Shown here: in pieces, positions 1-8,700 of the stretch | How positions within the stretch are numbered: position 1 is the stretch's first letter | How the letters are laid out: every line of letters begins with the position of its first letter | Assembly: GCA_963762165.1 (NCBI GenBank) | Contig: CAVXJN010000001.1 | Span: 806,001-870,000, forward strand | DNA: 64,000 nt | Source: CAVXJN01 sp963762165 | GTDB lineage: Bacteria; Pseudomonadota; Gammaproteobacteria; JASBUN01 | Direction of reading: 5' to 3' | Translations under genes and position numbers: made by a program | Notes under the pieces: generated by a model | The model's database searches: none | The model's input: the letters and a program-made list of their open reading frames with translations, nothing else | Told to the model about the DNA's origin: nothing

Positions 1-2
1 GG

Positions 3-680
3 GAAGTGGCCAAACAGGACGGAGCCGAACGCCGCCTGCACCAATTGTGCAGCAGTAACCTCAACGTCTTCCGCCTGCTGACCCTGTATCTGAAGCCGAT
101 CATGCCAGTGCTTGCCCAGCGCGTGGAGCAATTCCTGCGTATTTCGCCGCTGATCTGGGAGGACAGCGGCAAGCGCTTGGGTGCCCAGCGTATCGAGGTC
201 TATAAACACTTGGCCAAACGGGTTGACCCTGCACAGATCGAAGCCATGATTGAAAAGAACCGAACCGAAACCGAACGAACCGGCGAAGCAGCGCAGTCCC
301 AGGCCAGGCACGGCGAGCATCAACAGAACGAACGGGTAATTCCACCGATCGCCGAGACCATCGGGATCGACGATTTCGGAAAAATCGATCTGCGGGTGGC
401 CCGGATCGTCAGCGCCGAACATGTCGAAGGCGCCGATAAGCTGCTCAAGCTCACGCTCGACATCGGCAGCGAAACCCGCACCGTCTTCGCGGGCATCAAA
501 AGCGCGTATGAGCCTGCGCAACTCGAAGGTCGCCTGACGGTGATGGTTGCCAATCTGGCGCCGCGCAAAATGCGCTTCGGCCTCTCGGAAGGAATGGTAC
601 TGGCGGCGGGCGCCGGCGACGGCGAGGTATTCGTGCTGCAGCCCGACCACGGCGCGCAGCCCGGAATGCGGGTCAAATAG
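3..680 (+). CDS. metG: Methionyl-tRNA synthetase, C-terminal part (5' end outside window)
   Basis: This is the C-terminal third of a class I methionyl-tRNA synthetase, which charges initiator and elongator tRNA with methionine in the cytoplasm. The reading frame is already open at the window edge, so the gene starts upstream. The first ~75 residues match the helical anticodon-binding end (motif NVFRLLTLYLKP). A charged, Gln/Glu-rich linker follows. From about residue 118 comes the Trbp111-like tRNA-binding OB fold, with IDLRVARIV, LLKLTLDIG, VFAGIKSAY and ANLAPRKMRFG. The protein ends with GMRVK, close to the E. coli C-terminus. The rsx operon follows on the same strand after about 120 bases. 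Confidence 0.95.
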   Translation, partial: EVAKQDGAERRLHQLCSSNLNVFRLLTLYLKPIMPVLAQRVEQFLRISPLIWEDSGKRLGAQRIEVYKHLAKRVDPAQIEAMIEKNRTETERTGEAAQSQARHGEHQQNERVIPPIAETIGIDDFGKIDLRVARIVSAEHVEGADKLLKLTLDIGSETRTVFAGIKSAYEPAQLEGRLTVMVANLAPRKMRFGLSEGMVLAAGAGDGEVFVLQPDHGAQPGMRVK

Positions 681-802
681 CCGCGTCTAAGGTCTGCGTA
701 TGACGCGTTCCAAGTGCGGATTCGCGCCTGCCGCGGCGCCGCCAGGGCGCGGGAATGTTATGATTCGAATTGGCAATTGAACCCGAGCAAGCGCGCGCCA
801 TT

Positions 803-1384
803 ATGAGCGAATACGCCCTGATCCTGGTCAGCACCGTCCTGGTCAACAACTTCGTGCTGGTGAAGTTCCTCGGCCTGTGCCCGTTCATGGGCGTCTCCCG
901 CAAGCAGGAAACGGCCATCGGCATGTCGCTGGCGACGACTTTCGTACTGACATTGTCGTCGATCAGCAGCTATCTGGTGAACGAATATCTTTTGGTGCCC
1001 CTGGGCCTCGAGTACCTGCGCACGATCAGCTTTATTCTGGTCATCGCAGCGGTGGTACAGTTCACCGAAATGGTGGTGCACAAGACCAGCCCATTGCTGT
1101 ACCAGCTGTTGGGCATCTTTCTGCCGCTGATCACCACCAATTGCGCCGTGCTCGGGGTCGCGCTGCTCAACACCCAGGAGAAGCATGGCTTCCTGGAATC
1201 TGCGATCTACGGTTTCGGTGCGGCGGTAGGCTTTTCGGTGGTATTGATCCTGTTCGCCGCCATACGCGAACGGATCGCGGTTGCCGACGTCCCGGAAGTG
1301 TTCAGGGGCAACGCCATCGCGCTCATCACCGCCGGCCTGATGTCGCTCGCGTTCATGGGTTTCTCGGGCCTGGTGAAAGGCTGA
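803..1384 (+). CDS. rsxA: Rsx/Rnf electron transport complex subunit A
   Basis: RsxA (RnfA) is an inner-membrane subunit of the Rsx/Rnf complex, which couples electron flow between NADH and ferredoxin-type carriers to an ion gradient; in E. coli the complex also keeps SoxR reduced. The protein has 193 residues, the E. coli length, and about six hydrophobic segments. The family motifs KFLGLCPF (Cys26) and PLITTNCAVLG are present; conserved cysteines in A and E are held to carry an intramembrane iron-sulfur cluster. The open frame extends upstream, but the ATG at 803 gives the standard N-terminus MSEYALILV. It is first in rsxABCDGE. Confidence 0.96.
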   Translation: MSEYALILVSTVLVNNFVLVKFLGLCPFMGVSRKQETAIGMSLATTFVLTLSSISSYLVNEYLLVPLGLEYLRTISFILVIAAVVQFTEMVVHKTSPLLYQLLGIFLPLITTNCAVLGVALLNTQEKHGFLESAIYGFGAAVGFSVVLILFAAIRERIAVADVPEVFRGNAIALITAGLMSLAFMGFSGLVKG

Positions 1385-1440
1385 CATCGACGCGCTGAGC
1401 TGCACTTCGTTGCACGGAGGCGTCCGAAGCGACACGAACC

Positions 1441-2025
1441 ATGTTGACGGCAATACTTGCAATCGCGGGGCTCGCCGCGCTATTCGGCATTTTGCTCGGA
1501 TATGCGGCCGTTCGTTTCCGCGTCGAGAGCGACCCGGTGGTCGAGAGGATCGACGCGCTGCTGCCCCAGACCCAGTGCGGTCAGTGCGGTTACGCCGGCT
1601 GTCGCCCGTATGCCGAGGCGATCGCCGGCGGCGCGGCGGACATCAATTGCTGTCCGCCCGGCGGCGACAACACCATCGTCGCACTGGCCGACCTCCTGGG
1701 TCGTGACCCCAAGCCCCTGGACCCGGAACACGGCGAATCACAGGAGCAGAAGTTGGTCGCGGTAATCGACGAGCACATCTGCATCGGCTGTACGCTGTGC
1801 ATTCAAGCTTGCCCGGTGGACGCGATCCTGGGCGCTGCGAAGCACATGCACACCGTGATCGAAGATGAATGTACCGGCTGCAAATTGTGCGTGGCTCCAT
1901 GTCCCGTGGAATGCATCTACATGGTGCCGGTAAAAGAGGATATCGGCGAATGGAAATGGCCCTATCCTGCGGCGCCCGCCTCCGGGTTTGCACGCCAGAC
2001 CGACAAGGCGAGTTCCAGTGCATGA
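1441..2025 (+). CDS. rsxB: Rsx/Rnf electron transport complex subunit B (iron-sulfur)
   Basis: RsxB (RnfB) is the membrane-anchored polyferredoxin of the Rsx/Rnf complex. The 194-residue protein starts with one transmembrane helix (residues 3-25). A 4Fe-4S domain follows with Cys46, Cys49, Cys54 and Cys70/71 (TQCGQCGYAGC). Two ferredoxin-type motifs come next: CIGCTLCIQACP (Cys114, 117, 120, 124) and CTGCKLCVAPCP (Cys144, 147, 150, 154). All twelve ligands expected for three clusters are present. A GGAGG lies about 20 bases before the ATG, a longer spacing than usual. It lies between rsxA and rsxC in the normal operon order. Confidence 0.96.
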   Translation: MLTAILAIAGLAALFGILLGYAAVRFRVESDPVVERIDALLPQTQCGQCGYAGCRPYAEAIAGGAADINCCPPGGDNTIVALADLLGRDPKPLDPEHGESQEQKLVAVIDEHICIGCTLCIQACPVDAILGAAKHMHTVIEDECTGCKLCVAPCPVECIYMVPVKEDIGEWKWPYPAAPASGFARQTDKASSSA

Positions 2026-2070
2026 CCCGGCTTGGCGACCGCTACAGTCACCACCAACCGCGCGCCCGCA

Positions 2071-3759
2071 ATGAAGATTGATCCGACACAATTATATTCG
2101 TTTCCCGGCGGCCTGCGTCTGGAAAGTCATAAGCGCGAATCCGTCGGCCGCCCCATCGGCCACGCGCCGATCGCGCCGCGTCTGATACTGCCGTTACAGC
2201 AGCACATCGGCACACCCGCAGATCCTTGCGTGGAGCCCGGCGAGCAGGTCCTGAAGGGACAGGTGTTGGCCTATGCCGACGGCTACGTGAGCGCCGCAGT
2301 ACACGCACCCACGTCGGGAACCATCGTCGAAATCGCCGATCACCCGGTTCCCCATCCCTCCGGGCTGCTCGCCCGCTGCATCGTATTGGAAACGGACGGA
2401 CAGGATCGCTGGCTGGCGCGCCCGCAACCGGAAGCCGATTACGCGACCCTGAACCCGAGCGCATTGCGCAACCGAATCCGGGAGGCGGGCATGGTCGGGC
2501 TCGGTGGAGCGGGCTTTCCCTCGTTCATCAAGCTCAACCCGGGAACTCGCCACAAAGTCGAGCTTCTGATTTTAAACGGCGCCGAATGCGAACCGTATAT
2601 CAGCTGCGACGACATGTTGATGCGCGAGCGGCCCGAAGAGATCGTCCGTGGCCTGCAGATCATGCGCCACGCGCTGCAGGCGGCGGACTGCGTCATCGGC
2701 ATTGAAGACAACAAACCCGAGGCATTCACGGCGCTGCGAAATGCCGTTGCGAAGATCGATCCCAGCATCGATGTGATTCAAGTGCGGACGCGATATCCGG
2801 CCGGGGGTGAAAAACAGCTCATCCAGGTTCTCACGGGGCGTGAAGTGCCCAGCCAAGGTCTGCCCCTGGACGTGGGAATCGTCTGCCACAATGTGGCTAC
2901 CGCAGCATCCGCATACCGCGCCCTGCAGTGCGCGGAACCGCTGATTTCGCGGATCGTCACGGTGACTGGTGCAGGCGTCAAGGAACCGCAGAATCTCGAA
3001 GTGCTGATCGGCACTCCGTTCCGCGACGTGATCGAGTATTGCGGTGGCTACACGGAGGATCGCAAACGCTTGATCATGGGCGGACCGATGATGGGATTCG
3101 CCCTCGACACCGATACCGTACCGATCATCAAGACCAGCAATTGCATTCTTGTAGCAGGCCATGCCGAAGCACCGGAGCCACAGCCGGCGTTACCCTGTAT
3201 CCGTTGCTCGGCATGCGCCGACGCTTGTCCGGCGCAGTTATTGCCCCAACAACTTTATTGGTACAGCCGCGCGCGGGAGTTCGACAAAGCTCAGGATTAC
3301 CACTTGTTCGACTGCATCGAATGTGGCTGTTGCGCCTATGTCTGTCCCAGCCAGATCCCGCTGGTGCAATACTTTCGTTTCGCAAAGACCGAGATATGGG
3401 CTCAGGAACGGGATAAACGCAAAGCCGATCTGGCCCGCGTACGACACGAACTGCATCTGGAACGCGTCGAACAGGAAAAGCGCGAAAAAGAGCAGCGCAT
3501 GCGCAAGAAAAAGGAGGCGCTCAAGACCTCAGAAGCCGGAGTGGACAGCCAGGATCCGAAAAAGGCGGCCATCGAAGCGGCATTGCAGCGCGCCAAGGCC
3601 AAGCAGGCGCAACGTCCGGACGCGGCGTCGCAACGCCGACAACCTCAACGAAGAACAGCACGCGAAGATCGACGATGTCGACGCCCGTCGCCGCAACGAC
3701 TCCCAGTCTGCTGCGGACGCCGCCAAAGTCGACAACAGCGAACAATAACCGCAGAATGA
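2071..3759 (+). CDS. rsxC: Rsx/Rnf electron transport complex subunit C, frameshift near 3' end
   Basis: RsxC (RnfC) is the peripheral subunit that binds NADH and FMN and passes electrons to RsxB. GLGGAGFPS and the family core are intact, followed by two 4Fe-4S motifs, CIRCSACADACP and CIECGCCAYVCP. The C-terminus is a charged helical tail. I prefer the ATG at 2071 (MKIDPTQ) over the TTG at 2032, although neither has a clear ribosome site. The frame as given ends at 3759 with an Arg-rich tail unlike the family. One base earlier, around 3628-3632, the adjacent frame encodes the usual ending (NADNLNEEQ, ending at 3748). This is a one-base frameshift, probably a sequence error; the catalytic part is unaffected. 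Confidence 0.92.
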   Translation: MKIDPTQLYSFPGGLRLESHKRESVGRPIGHAPIAPRLILPLQQHIGTPADPCVEPGEQVLKGQVLAYADGYVSAAVHAPTSGTIVEIADHPVPHPSGLLARCIVLETDGQDRWLARPQPEADYATLNPSALRNRIREAGMVGLGGAGFPSFIKLNPGTRHKVELLILNGAECEPYISCDDMLMRERPEEIVRGLQIMRHALQAADCVIGIEDNKPEAFTALRNAVAKIDPSIDVIQVRTRYPAGGEKQLIQVLTGREVPSQGLPLDVGIVCHNVATAASAYRALQCAEPLISRIVTVTGAGVKEPQNLEVLIGTPFRDVIEYCGGYTEDRKRLIMGGPMMGFALDTDTVPIIKTSNCILVAGHAEAPEPQPALPCIRCSACADACPAQLLPQQLYWYSRAREFDKAQDYHLFDCIECGCCAYVCPSQIPLVQYFRFAKTEIWAQERDKRKADLARVRHELHLERVEQEKREKEQRMRKKKEALKTSEAGVDSQDPKKAAIEAALQRAKAKQAQRPDAASQRRQPQRRTAREDRRCRRPSPQRLPVCCGRRQSRQQRTITAE

Positions 3760-3789
3760 TCCGCTAAGCCGGATCCAAAACAGCCAACC

Positions 3790-4821
3790 ATGTTATTTCC
3801 CCGCGCAAGTTCGCCGCATCTGCAACCAGGCACCAGCGTCTCCCTGGTGATGCGCCGCGTGCTGTATGCATTGGTGCCGGGCACCCTGGTGTGCATCGGC
3901 CTGTTCGGCTGGGGGGTACTGGTCAACCTGCTGCTCGCCAGCGCCACCGCGTTGCTGAGCGAAGCAGCCATGCTGCGGCTGCGCCGGCGCAAGATAACCT
4001 TGTTCTTATCCGATGGCAGCGCCCTGGTGACAGCAGCGCTGTTGGCGCTGGCGCTCCCCGCGTTGGCGCCGTGGTGGTTGACGGTGGTCGCCACCGGCTT
4101 CGCGGTGATCATCGCCAAGCATCTCTATGGAGGGCTCGGTTACAACCCGTTCAACCCCGCGATGATCGGCTACGTGGTTGCGCTGATCTCGTTTCCGCTG
4201 CCTATGACCCAATGGGTTACTCCCCATGCCCAGCAGCATCTGGATTTCGCCCAGACGGTGTCCTATCAGTTCAGCGGCCGCCTGCCCGAAGCCGAAAACG
4301 TGGACGCAGTGACCGCCGCCACACCCCTCGACGCTATCAAGACCGAGCTCGGTCAACGCCATACCATCTCCGAAATCCGCGAGCGCAGCGCCGCTTTCGG
4401 AACCTTTGGCGCCGCGGCGTGGGAATGGGTAAGCCTGGCGTTTCTCGCCGGTGGCGTGTGGATGCTGTACTTGGGCGTGATCCGCTGGCACATACCCGCG
4501 GGCATGCTCGCCGGCTTGCTGGTCTGTGCCTTGAGCTTCTACTTGTTCGACCGCGACGGATATCCCTCACCGATATTCCATCTGTTCGCGGGCGGCACCA
4601 TGCTCGGCGCATTTTTTATTGCCACCGACCCGGTCACGGCCAGCACGACAGATCGGGGGCGGCTCATCTACGGCGCGGGAATCGGCGTACTGACCTATAT
4701 CATCCGAACCTGGGGAGGCTATCCTGACGGCGTCGCGTTTGCCGTGCTGCTGATGAACATGGCCGTTCCCACCATCGACTATTACACCCAACCTCGTGTG
4801 TTTGGCGCCGGAAAAGAGTAA
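3790..4821 (+). CDS. rsxD: Rsx/Rnf electron transport complex subunit D
   Basis: RsxD (RnfD) is a polytopic inner-membrane flavoprotein. Its 343 residues carry about nine hydrophobic segments. The family motif GGLGYNPFNPAMIGY lies near residue 115. The FMN attachment motif D-A-V-T-A-A-T is at residues 172-178, with Thr178 the expected site of covalent FMN phosphoester linkage. Its size and place between rsxC and rsxG are normal. No frameshift is seen. A full set of A, B, C, D, G and E subunits indicates a working complex. Confidence 0.96.
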   Translation: MLFPRASSPHLQPGTSVSLVMRRVLYALVPGTLVCIGLFGWGVLVNLLLASATALLSEAAMLRLRRRKITLFLSDGSALVTAALLALALPALAPWWLTVVATGFAVIIAKHLYGGLGYNPFNPAMIGYVVALISFPLPMTQWVTPHAQQHLDFAQTVSYQFSGRLPEAENVDAVTAATPLDAIKTELGQRHTISEIRERSAAFGTFGAAAWEWVSLAFLAGGVWMLYLGVIRWHIPAGMLAGLLVCALSFYLFDRDGYPSPIFHLFAGGTMLGAFFIATDPVTASTTDRGRLIYGAGIGVLTYIIRTWGGYPDGVAFAVLLMNMAVPTIDYYTQPRVFGAGKE

Positions 4822-4829
4822 TTCGCACC

Positions 4830-5498
4830 ATGAAGCAGATTGTCACTTCGACAGTGCTATTGGCTTTGTTCGCCATTATCGGTACCGCGCTGGTCGCTTT
4901 CACTTACGACCGCACTGTCGATCAGATCGCCGAAAATGAACGCAAGGCGCTGCTGGACAGTCTGCATGCCATCATCGACCCCAAGGAGTACGACAACGAT
5001 ATTTTTGCCGATACCATCGAGTTGCGTGGACCGCATCTGCTGGGTACGTCAGAACCGGTTACCGTCTACCGCGCACGCAAAAACGGCAAACCGATCGCAG
5101 CCGTCCTGTCGCCAATCGCGCCCAACGGCTACAACGGCGCCATCAAGCTGCTGGTAGGGATCTACTACGACGGACGCATCGCCGGCGTGCGGGTGGTTTC
5201 ACAGAATGAAACCCCGGGGCTGGGCGACGCGATCGAGATCCAAAAGTCGAACTGGATCACCGGGTTTTCCGGAAAATCACTCGACGATCCCGGCAAGCGC
5301 GGCTGGGCCGTGAAGAAGGACGGCGGCGATTTCGATCAGTTCACCGGCGCCACCATTACCCCACGGGCGGTGGTAAAAGCCGTGCATTCGGCTTTGATAT
5401 ACTTTCGCGAACACCGCGAACAATTGTTCAAAGCGCCGGCCCAGGAAATGCCTTTGAAGGTCCCTGCTGCCGGCGGCCCGGGCACCGCCAAGAAATAG
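4830..5498 (+). CDS. rsxG: Rsx/Rnf electron transport complex subunit G
   Basis: RsxG (RnfG) is a membrane-anchored flavoprotein of the Rsx/Rnf complex, with its FMN domain on the periplasmic side. One N-terminal hydrophobic helix (residues 5-24) is followed by an FMN-binding domain. The covalent flavin motif F-T-G-A-T is at residues 171-175, with Thr175 the expected attachment site, and NETPGLGD lies at about residue 126. The Ala/Gly/Pro-rich tail is unremarkable. The gene starts 8 bases after rsxD and ends 9 bases before rsxE, consistent with one transcript. Confidence 0.96.
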   Translation: MKQIVTSTVLLALFAIIGTALVAFTYDRTVDQIAENERKALLDSLHAIIDPKEYDNDIFADTIELRGPHLLGTSEPVTVYRARKNGKPIAAVLSPIAPNGYNGAIKLLVGIYYDGRIAGVRVVSQNETPGLGDAIEIQKSNWITGFSGKSLDDPGKRGWAVKKDGGDFDQFTGATITPRAVVKAVHSALIYFREHREQLFKAPAQEMPLKVPAAGGPGTAKK

Positions 5499-5507
5499 GA
5501 ACGCTCC

Positions 5508-6197
5508 ATGGCCGAAAGTTACAGCAAGATCGCAAAAGACGGCTTATGGCACAACAATCCAGGGCTGGTACAGCTACTGGGTTTGTGTCCTCTGCTGGCG
5601 GTAACCGCCACGCTGATCAATGGCCTTGGCATGGGGCTGGCCACGACCGCCGTGTTGGTTGCATCCAACGTCACGGTATCCGCGATTCGCAACGTAGTGC
5701 GCAGCGAAATCCGAGTGCCGGTGTTTGTCCTGGTCATCGCATCGTTCGTAACCGCGGTCGAGTTGGCCATGAACGCTTATCTGCACGAACTGTACAAAGT
5801 GCTCGGCATTTTCATTCCACTGATCGTCACCAATTGCTCCATCCTCGGTCGCGCCGAGGCGTTCGCCTCCAAAAACAGTATTCCGCGCTCGTTTCTCGAT
5901 GGTTTGACCATGGGGCTGGGTTTCACCGGTGTATTGGTGGTATTGGGCGGTATGCGCGAACTTGCGGGAAACGGCACCTTCTTCGCCAAAGCCAACCTGA
6001 TGTTCGGAGACGCTGCCCGACATCTTCTCGTCCATGTGATCCCAAACTATGACGGTTTTCTGCTGGCAATATTGCCGCCAGGTGCTTTTCTCGGGCTGGG
6101 TTTTCTGATCGCATTCAAGAACCTGATCGACCGTCGGGCGCAACGGCGCGCAGTGCAGAGCATCGGTGTCGCCGTGCCGGCACCGCAGACGAGCTGA
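5508..6197 (+). CDS. rsxE: Rsx/Rnf electron transport complex subunit E
   Basis: RsxE (RnfE) is the integral-membrane partner of RsxA and is related to it in sequence. The 229-residue protein has about six transmembrane segments. It keeps the conserved LLGLCPLLA and PLIVTNCSILG cysteine motifs that mirror those of RsxA. The start ATG follows a GGAACG spaced a few bases upstream. It closes the rsxABCDGE operon; nth follows 23 bases later, an arrangement common in Gammaproteobacteria. Confidence 0.96.
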   Translation: MAESYSKIAKDGLWHNNPGLVQLLGLCPLLAVTATLINGLGMGLATTAVLVASNVTVSAIRNVVRSEIRVPVFVLVIASFVTAVELAMNAYLHELYKVLGIFIPLIVTNCSILGRAEAFASKNSIPRSFLDGLTMGLGFTGVLVVLGGMRELAGNGTFFAKANLMFGDAARHLLVHVIPNYDGFLLAILPPGAFLGLGFLIAFKNLIDRRAQRRAVQSIGVAVPAPQTS

Positions 6198-6220
6198 CCT
6201 GCTCATTCCCAAGGACGACG

Positions 6221-6856
6221 ATGAATCCGCAAAAGCGCGCCGAAATCTTTCGTCGCTTGCAGAACGAGAACCCAACGCCCACCACTGAGCTTGAATACGG
6301 GAATCCGTTCCAGCTACTGATCGCAGTCATGCTTTCCGCGCAGGCCACCGATGTCGGCGTGAATAAAGCCACTAAGAAGTTGTTCCACGAAATCAAATCA
6401 CCGTCCGCGATGCTCGCCCTGGGCGAAGCGGGCCTGAAGCAACACATCAAAACCATCGGTCTGTTCAATACCAAGGCCAAGAACATAATCAAAGCCTGCG
6501 AGCTTCTGCTCGAGCAACACGACGGACAGGTACCCACCGAACGCGCACAACTGGAGGCGCTGCCCGGAGTAGGACGCAAAACCGCCAACGTGGTCTTGAA
6601 CACGGCCTTCGGGCATTCGACGATCGCCGTCGACACGCATATCTTCCGGGTCTCGAATCGCACCGCCATCGCACCGGGCCGGAACGTACGGGAAGTGGAA
6701 CACAAGTTGGAAAAGTTCGTTCCCGACGCGTACAAGAAGGACGCCCACCATTGGCTGATCCTGCACGGCCGTTATGTTTGTGTGGCGCGTAAACCGCGCT
6801 GCGGCGCCTGCGTGATCGAGGACCTGTGCGAGTACAAGCACAAGACCTCCGATTGA
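6221..6856 (+). CDS. nth: Endonuclease III (DNA glycosylase/AP lyase)
   Basis: Endonuclease III removes oxidised pyrimidines from DNA and cleaves the abasic site. The 211-residue protein aligns with E. coli Nth almost without gaps. The helix-hairpin-helix LPGVGRKTA contains catalytic Lys120, and Asp138 lies in VDTHIFRV. The 4Fe-4S ligands Cys187, Cys194, Cys197 and Cys203 (spacing C-x6-C-x2-C-x5-C) fall at the same positions as in E. coli. The start ATG has the upstream AAGGACG. It is probably the last gene read from the rsx operon. Confidence 0.97.
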   Translation: MNPQKRAEIFRRLQNENPTPTTELEYGNPFQLLIAVMLSAQATDVGVNKATKKLFHEIKSPSAMLALGEAGLKQHIKTIGLFNTKAKNIIKACELLLEQHDGQVPTERAQLEALPGVGRKTANVVLNTAFGHSTIAVDTHIFRVSNRTAIAPGRNVREVEHKLEKFVPDAYKKDAHHWLILHGRYVCVARKPRCGACVIEDLCEYKHKTSD

Positions 6857-6910
6857 CCGCTCGCCCATCGTGATCTATTAGAGATCGAGCAGAATTTGGA
6901 GCGCTGCGAA

Positions 6911-7336
6911 TTGTTCACCGCCGACCGCAATCAGATTCACGCATTCTTGCGCGAGACGTGGCGCAAGTACCGCGCCGCTGAGCCCTTGTCACCGCTGGAA
7001 ACGATCATTAGTGACGTGGCCGCTGCTCACCCCGAATATCACCATCTGTTGGCAGATCCTGATCCCGAACCGACCGGAGATGGTTCGGCAACGGCGGGGC
7101 AAGCCAACGGTTTTTTGCACATGGGATTGCATATCGCCTTGCGCGAACAATTGGCTGCCAACCGGCCGTCCGAATTGCGTCCAACGTATCGGAGGTTGCT
7201 GGCAAAAACCGGCGATGCGCACGCAGCGGAGCATCAAATAATTGAATGCATTGGAAAATTGCTTTCGGACTCGGCGCAAAATGGCAAGCCGGTCGATGAA
7301 CGGCAATACGCGGAGTGTTTGCAGCGCCTGCGCTAG
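6911..7336 (+). CDS. DUF1841 family protein
   Basis: This is a 141-residue soluble protein matching the DUF1841 family, whose function is unknown. The recognisable core is ADRNQIHAF near the start, HPEYHHLL, and the conserved block NGFLHMGLHIALREQL followed by GDAHAAEHQIIECI. I prefer the TTG at 6911 because a GGAG at 6898-6901 is correctly spaced for it and the family usually begins two residues before this motif. An in-frame TTG at 6896 overlaps that same ribosome site. The gene lies between nth and the modified-peptide cluster; nothing in the context gives it a role. Confidence 0.85.
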   Translation: MFTADRNQIHAFLRETWRKYRAAEPLSPLETIISDVAAAHPEYHHLLADPDPEPTGDGSATAGQANGFLHMGLHIALREQLAANRPSELRPTYRRLLAKTGDAHAAEHQIIECIGKLLSDSAQNGKPVDERQYAECLQRLR

Positions 7337-7494
7337 CGGATCGAACCTGCAGTCCGCGCATCGGCGACGAACTTTTCCCCAATACCACTGTCCTAATGCG
7401 TACGGGTCGGCGACTGCCTCTACATGGACGTCGCGTTCCGTAGCGAAACAACCAACCGCTGTCATCTCAATCGAATCATTGGAGGCTAGTCACC

Positions 7495-7827
7495 ATGTCA
7501 AAAAAGAATTCCTATTCCCCGTTGACCATCGCTGTAGGCGCTGCATTCGCCACCTCGCTGATGGGTAGTGCGGTCGCCAACGCCGCTGACAATCCCTTCG
7601 GCATGACCGAACTCAGCCACGGCTACCAGGTCGCCGATGCCAAGAGCAAGGAAGGCACCTGCGGCGCCAATAAGGCCAGCATGGACAAAGAACACTCAGG
7701 CAAGGATATGGACGAAGATAAACAAGCCGGCACGGCCATGGGTAGCGGCAACATGGAAGACGGCCACGGCGCCATGGACGCCGCCGGCAAGAAGATCCCG
7801 GAAGGCAAATGCGGCGGCAACAAATAG
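7495..7827 (+). CDS. hvfA: HvfA/bufferin-type RiPP precursor with two EGxCG motifs
   Basis: This 110-residue protein looks like the precursor of a ribosomally made, post-translationally modified peptide of the HvfA/bufferin kind. It has a Sec signal peptide (hydrophobic residues 10-28, cleavage likely after ANA at 28-30). The segment NPFGMTELSHGYQVAD follows, resembling the family's NPF-TELS-GY-VA start. A low-complexity hydrophilic region rich in Asp, Gly, Lys and Met comes next. The only two cysteines, Cys56 and Cys106, sit in KEGTCG and PEGKCG. In characterised relatives the Cys in EGKCG is converted by a DUF692 enzyme to a heterocycle that binds copper. The ribosome site GGAGG is ideal. 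The modifying genes lie directly downstream; the copper role is inferred from the family. Confidence 0.87.
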   Translation: MSKKNSYSPLTIAVGAAFATSLMGSAVANAADNPFGMTELSHGYQVADAKSKEGTCGANKASMDKEHSGKDMDEDKQAGTAMGSGNMEDGHGAMDAAGKKIPEGKCGGNK

Positions 7828-7842
7828 GTCGGAATGGCCTGC

Positions 7843-8700
7843 ATGAACGATGCGGCACATGGCGTTGAAGGCGCAGGACTCGGTTTGCGGCGGGCCCTAT
7901 TGGGCCCGCTGGCAGACCTTGCCCAGGGCCGCGTCGACTTCATGGAGGTCGCGCCCGAGAACTGGATCGGCGTCGGCGGTGCGCTGGGCCGCAAACTGCG
8001 CGCTTACACCGAGCGTTATCCGTTCTTCAGTCACGGCTTATCCTTGTCGCTCGGCAGCCCGGCGCCACTCGATACCGCTTTGCTCGACGACATCAAGCAA
8101 TTTCTGAATCAACACGGAATCAGGAAATACAGCGAACACCTGTCCTATTGCAGCGATGCGGGGCATCTGTACGACCTGATGCCGATCCCGTTTACCGAGG
8201 AGGCCGTCGAACACGTCGCCGGTCGTATTCGCCGTGTGCAGGACACGCTGGGCGAACGCATTGCGGTGGAAAACGTCTCCTACTACGCCGCGCCAGACCA
8301 ACAGATGTCAGAGATCGATTTCACCAACGCGGTCCTGCGGGAGGCAGACTGCGAACTGCTGCTGGACGTCAATAATATCTACGTCAACAGCGTCAATCAC
8401 GGCTATGACCCGCTCGCGTTCCTGAACGCCCTGCCAGCAGAAAGAGTCAGCTATATCCACGTCGCCGGTCACGACCAATACGCCGACGACCTGTTGGTCG
8501 ACACCCACGGCGCCGAAGTCGTGCCCCCGGTATGGGGGTTGCTGCAACAGGCATACCGACATTGCGGCGCATTGCCCACGTTGTTGGAACGCGACTCGAA
8601 CCTGCCGCCGCTGCCGAAACTACTTGCAGAAGTCGACACCATCCGCAGCTTTCAGCGCAGCCACGTTCACGGCCACGGTGCAGGCACGGGCCATGGCTGA
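7843..8700 (+). CDS. hvfB: DUF692 multinuclear non-heme iron oxidative enzyme (MNIO)
   Basis: This DUF692/MNIO-family enzyme is expected to oxidise the Cys residues of the upstream precursor using a di- or tri-iron centre. It should form a TIM barrel. Numbered from an alternative ATG at 7834, likely metal and active-site residues are His67 (FSHGL), Glu101-His102 (SEHLSY), Glu146-Asn147 (VENVSY), Asp178 (LLLDVNN), His209 and His213 (IHVAGH), Asp223 and His225 (VDTHG), and Glu252 (LLERD). No key residue appears missing. I prefer the ATG at 7843 for ribosome-site spacing. The gene begins about 15 bases after the precursor and overlaps hvfC by 8 bases, so the three are almost certainly co-transcribed. 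Confidence 0.93.
   Translation: MNDAAHGVEGAGLGLRRALLGPLADLAQGRVDFMEVAPENWIGVGGALGRKLRAYTERYPFFSHGLSLSLGSPAPLDTALLDDIKQFLNQHGIRKYSEHLSYCSDAGHLYDLMPIPFTEEAVEHVAGRIRRVQDTLGERIAVENVSYYAAPDQQMSEIDFTNAVLREADCELLLDVNNIYVNSVNHGYDPLAFLNALPAERVSYIHVAGHDQYADDLLVDTHGAEVVPPVWGLLQQAYRHCGALPTLLERDSNLPPLPKLLAEVDTIRSFQRSHVHGHGAGTGHG

Noticed and set aside
758..1462. Minus-strand open frame of 234 codons opposite rsxA
   Set aside because: His/Gln/Arg-rich shadow of a membrane protein gene; no family pattern.
3600..3760. Programmed frameshift in rsxC
   Set aside because: No slippery heptamer or downstream stem was seen, and the window has many other one-base shifts that are better explained as sequence errors.
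7430..7490. ECF-sigma promoter in front of the precursor gene (GAAACA then GTC)
   Set aside because: Match is weak and no ECF sigma gene is nearby, so it is not reported as a feature.
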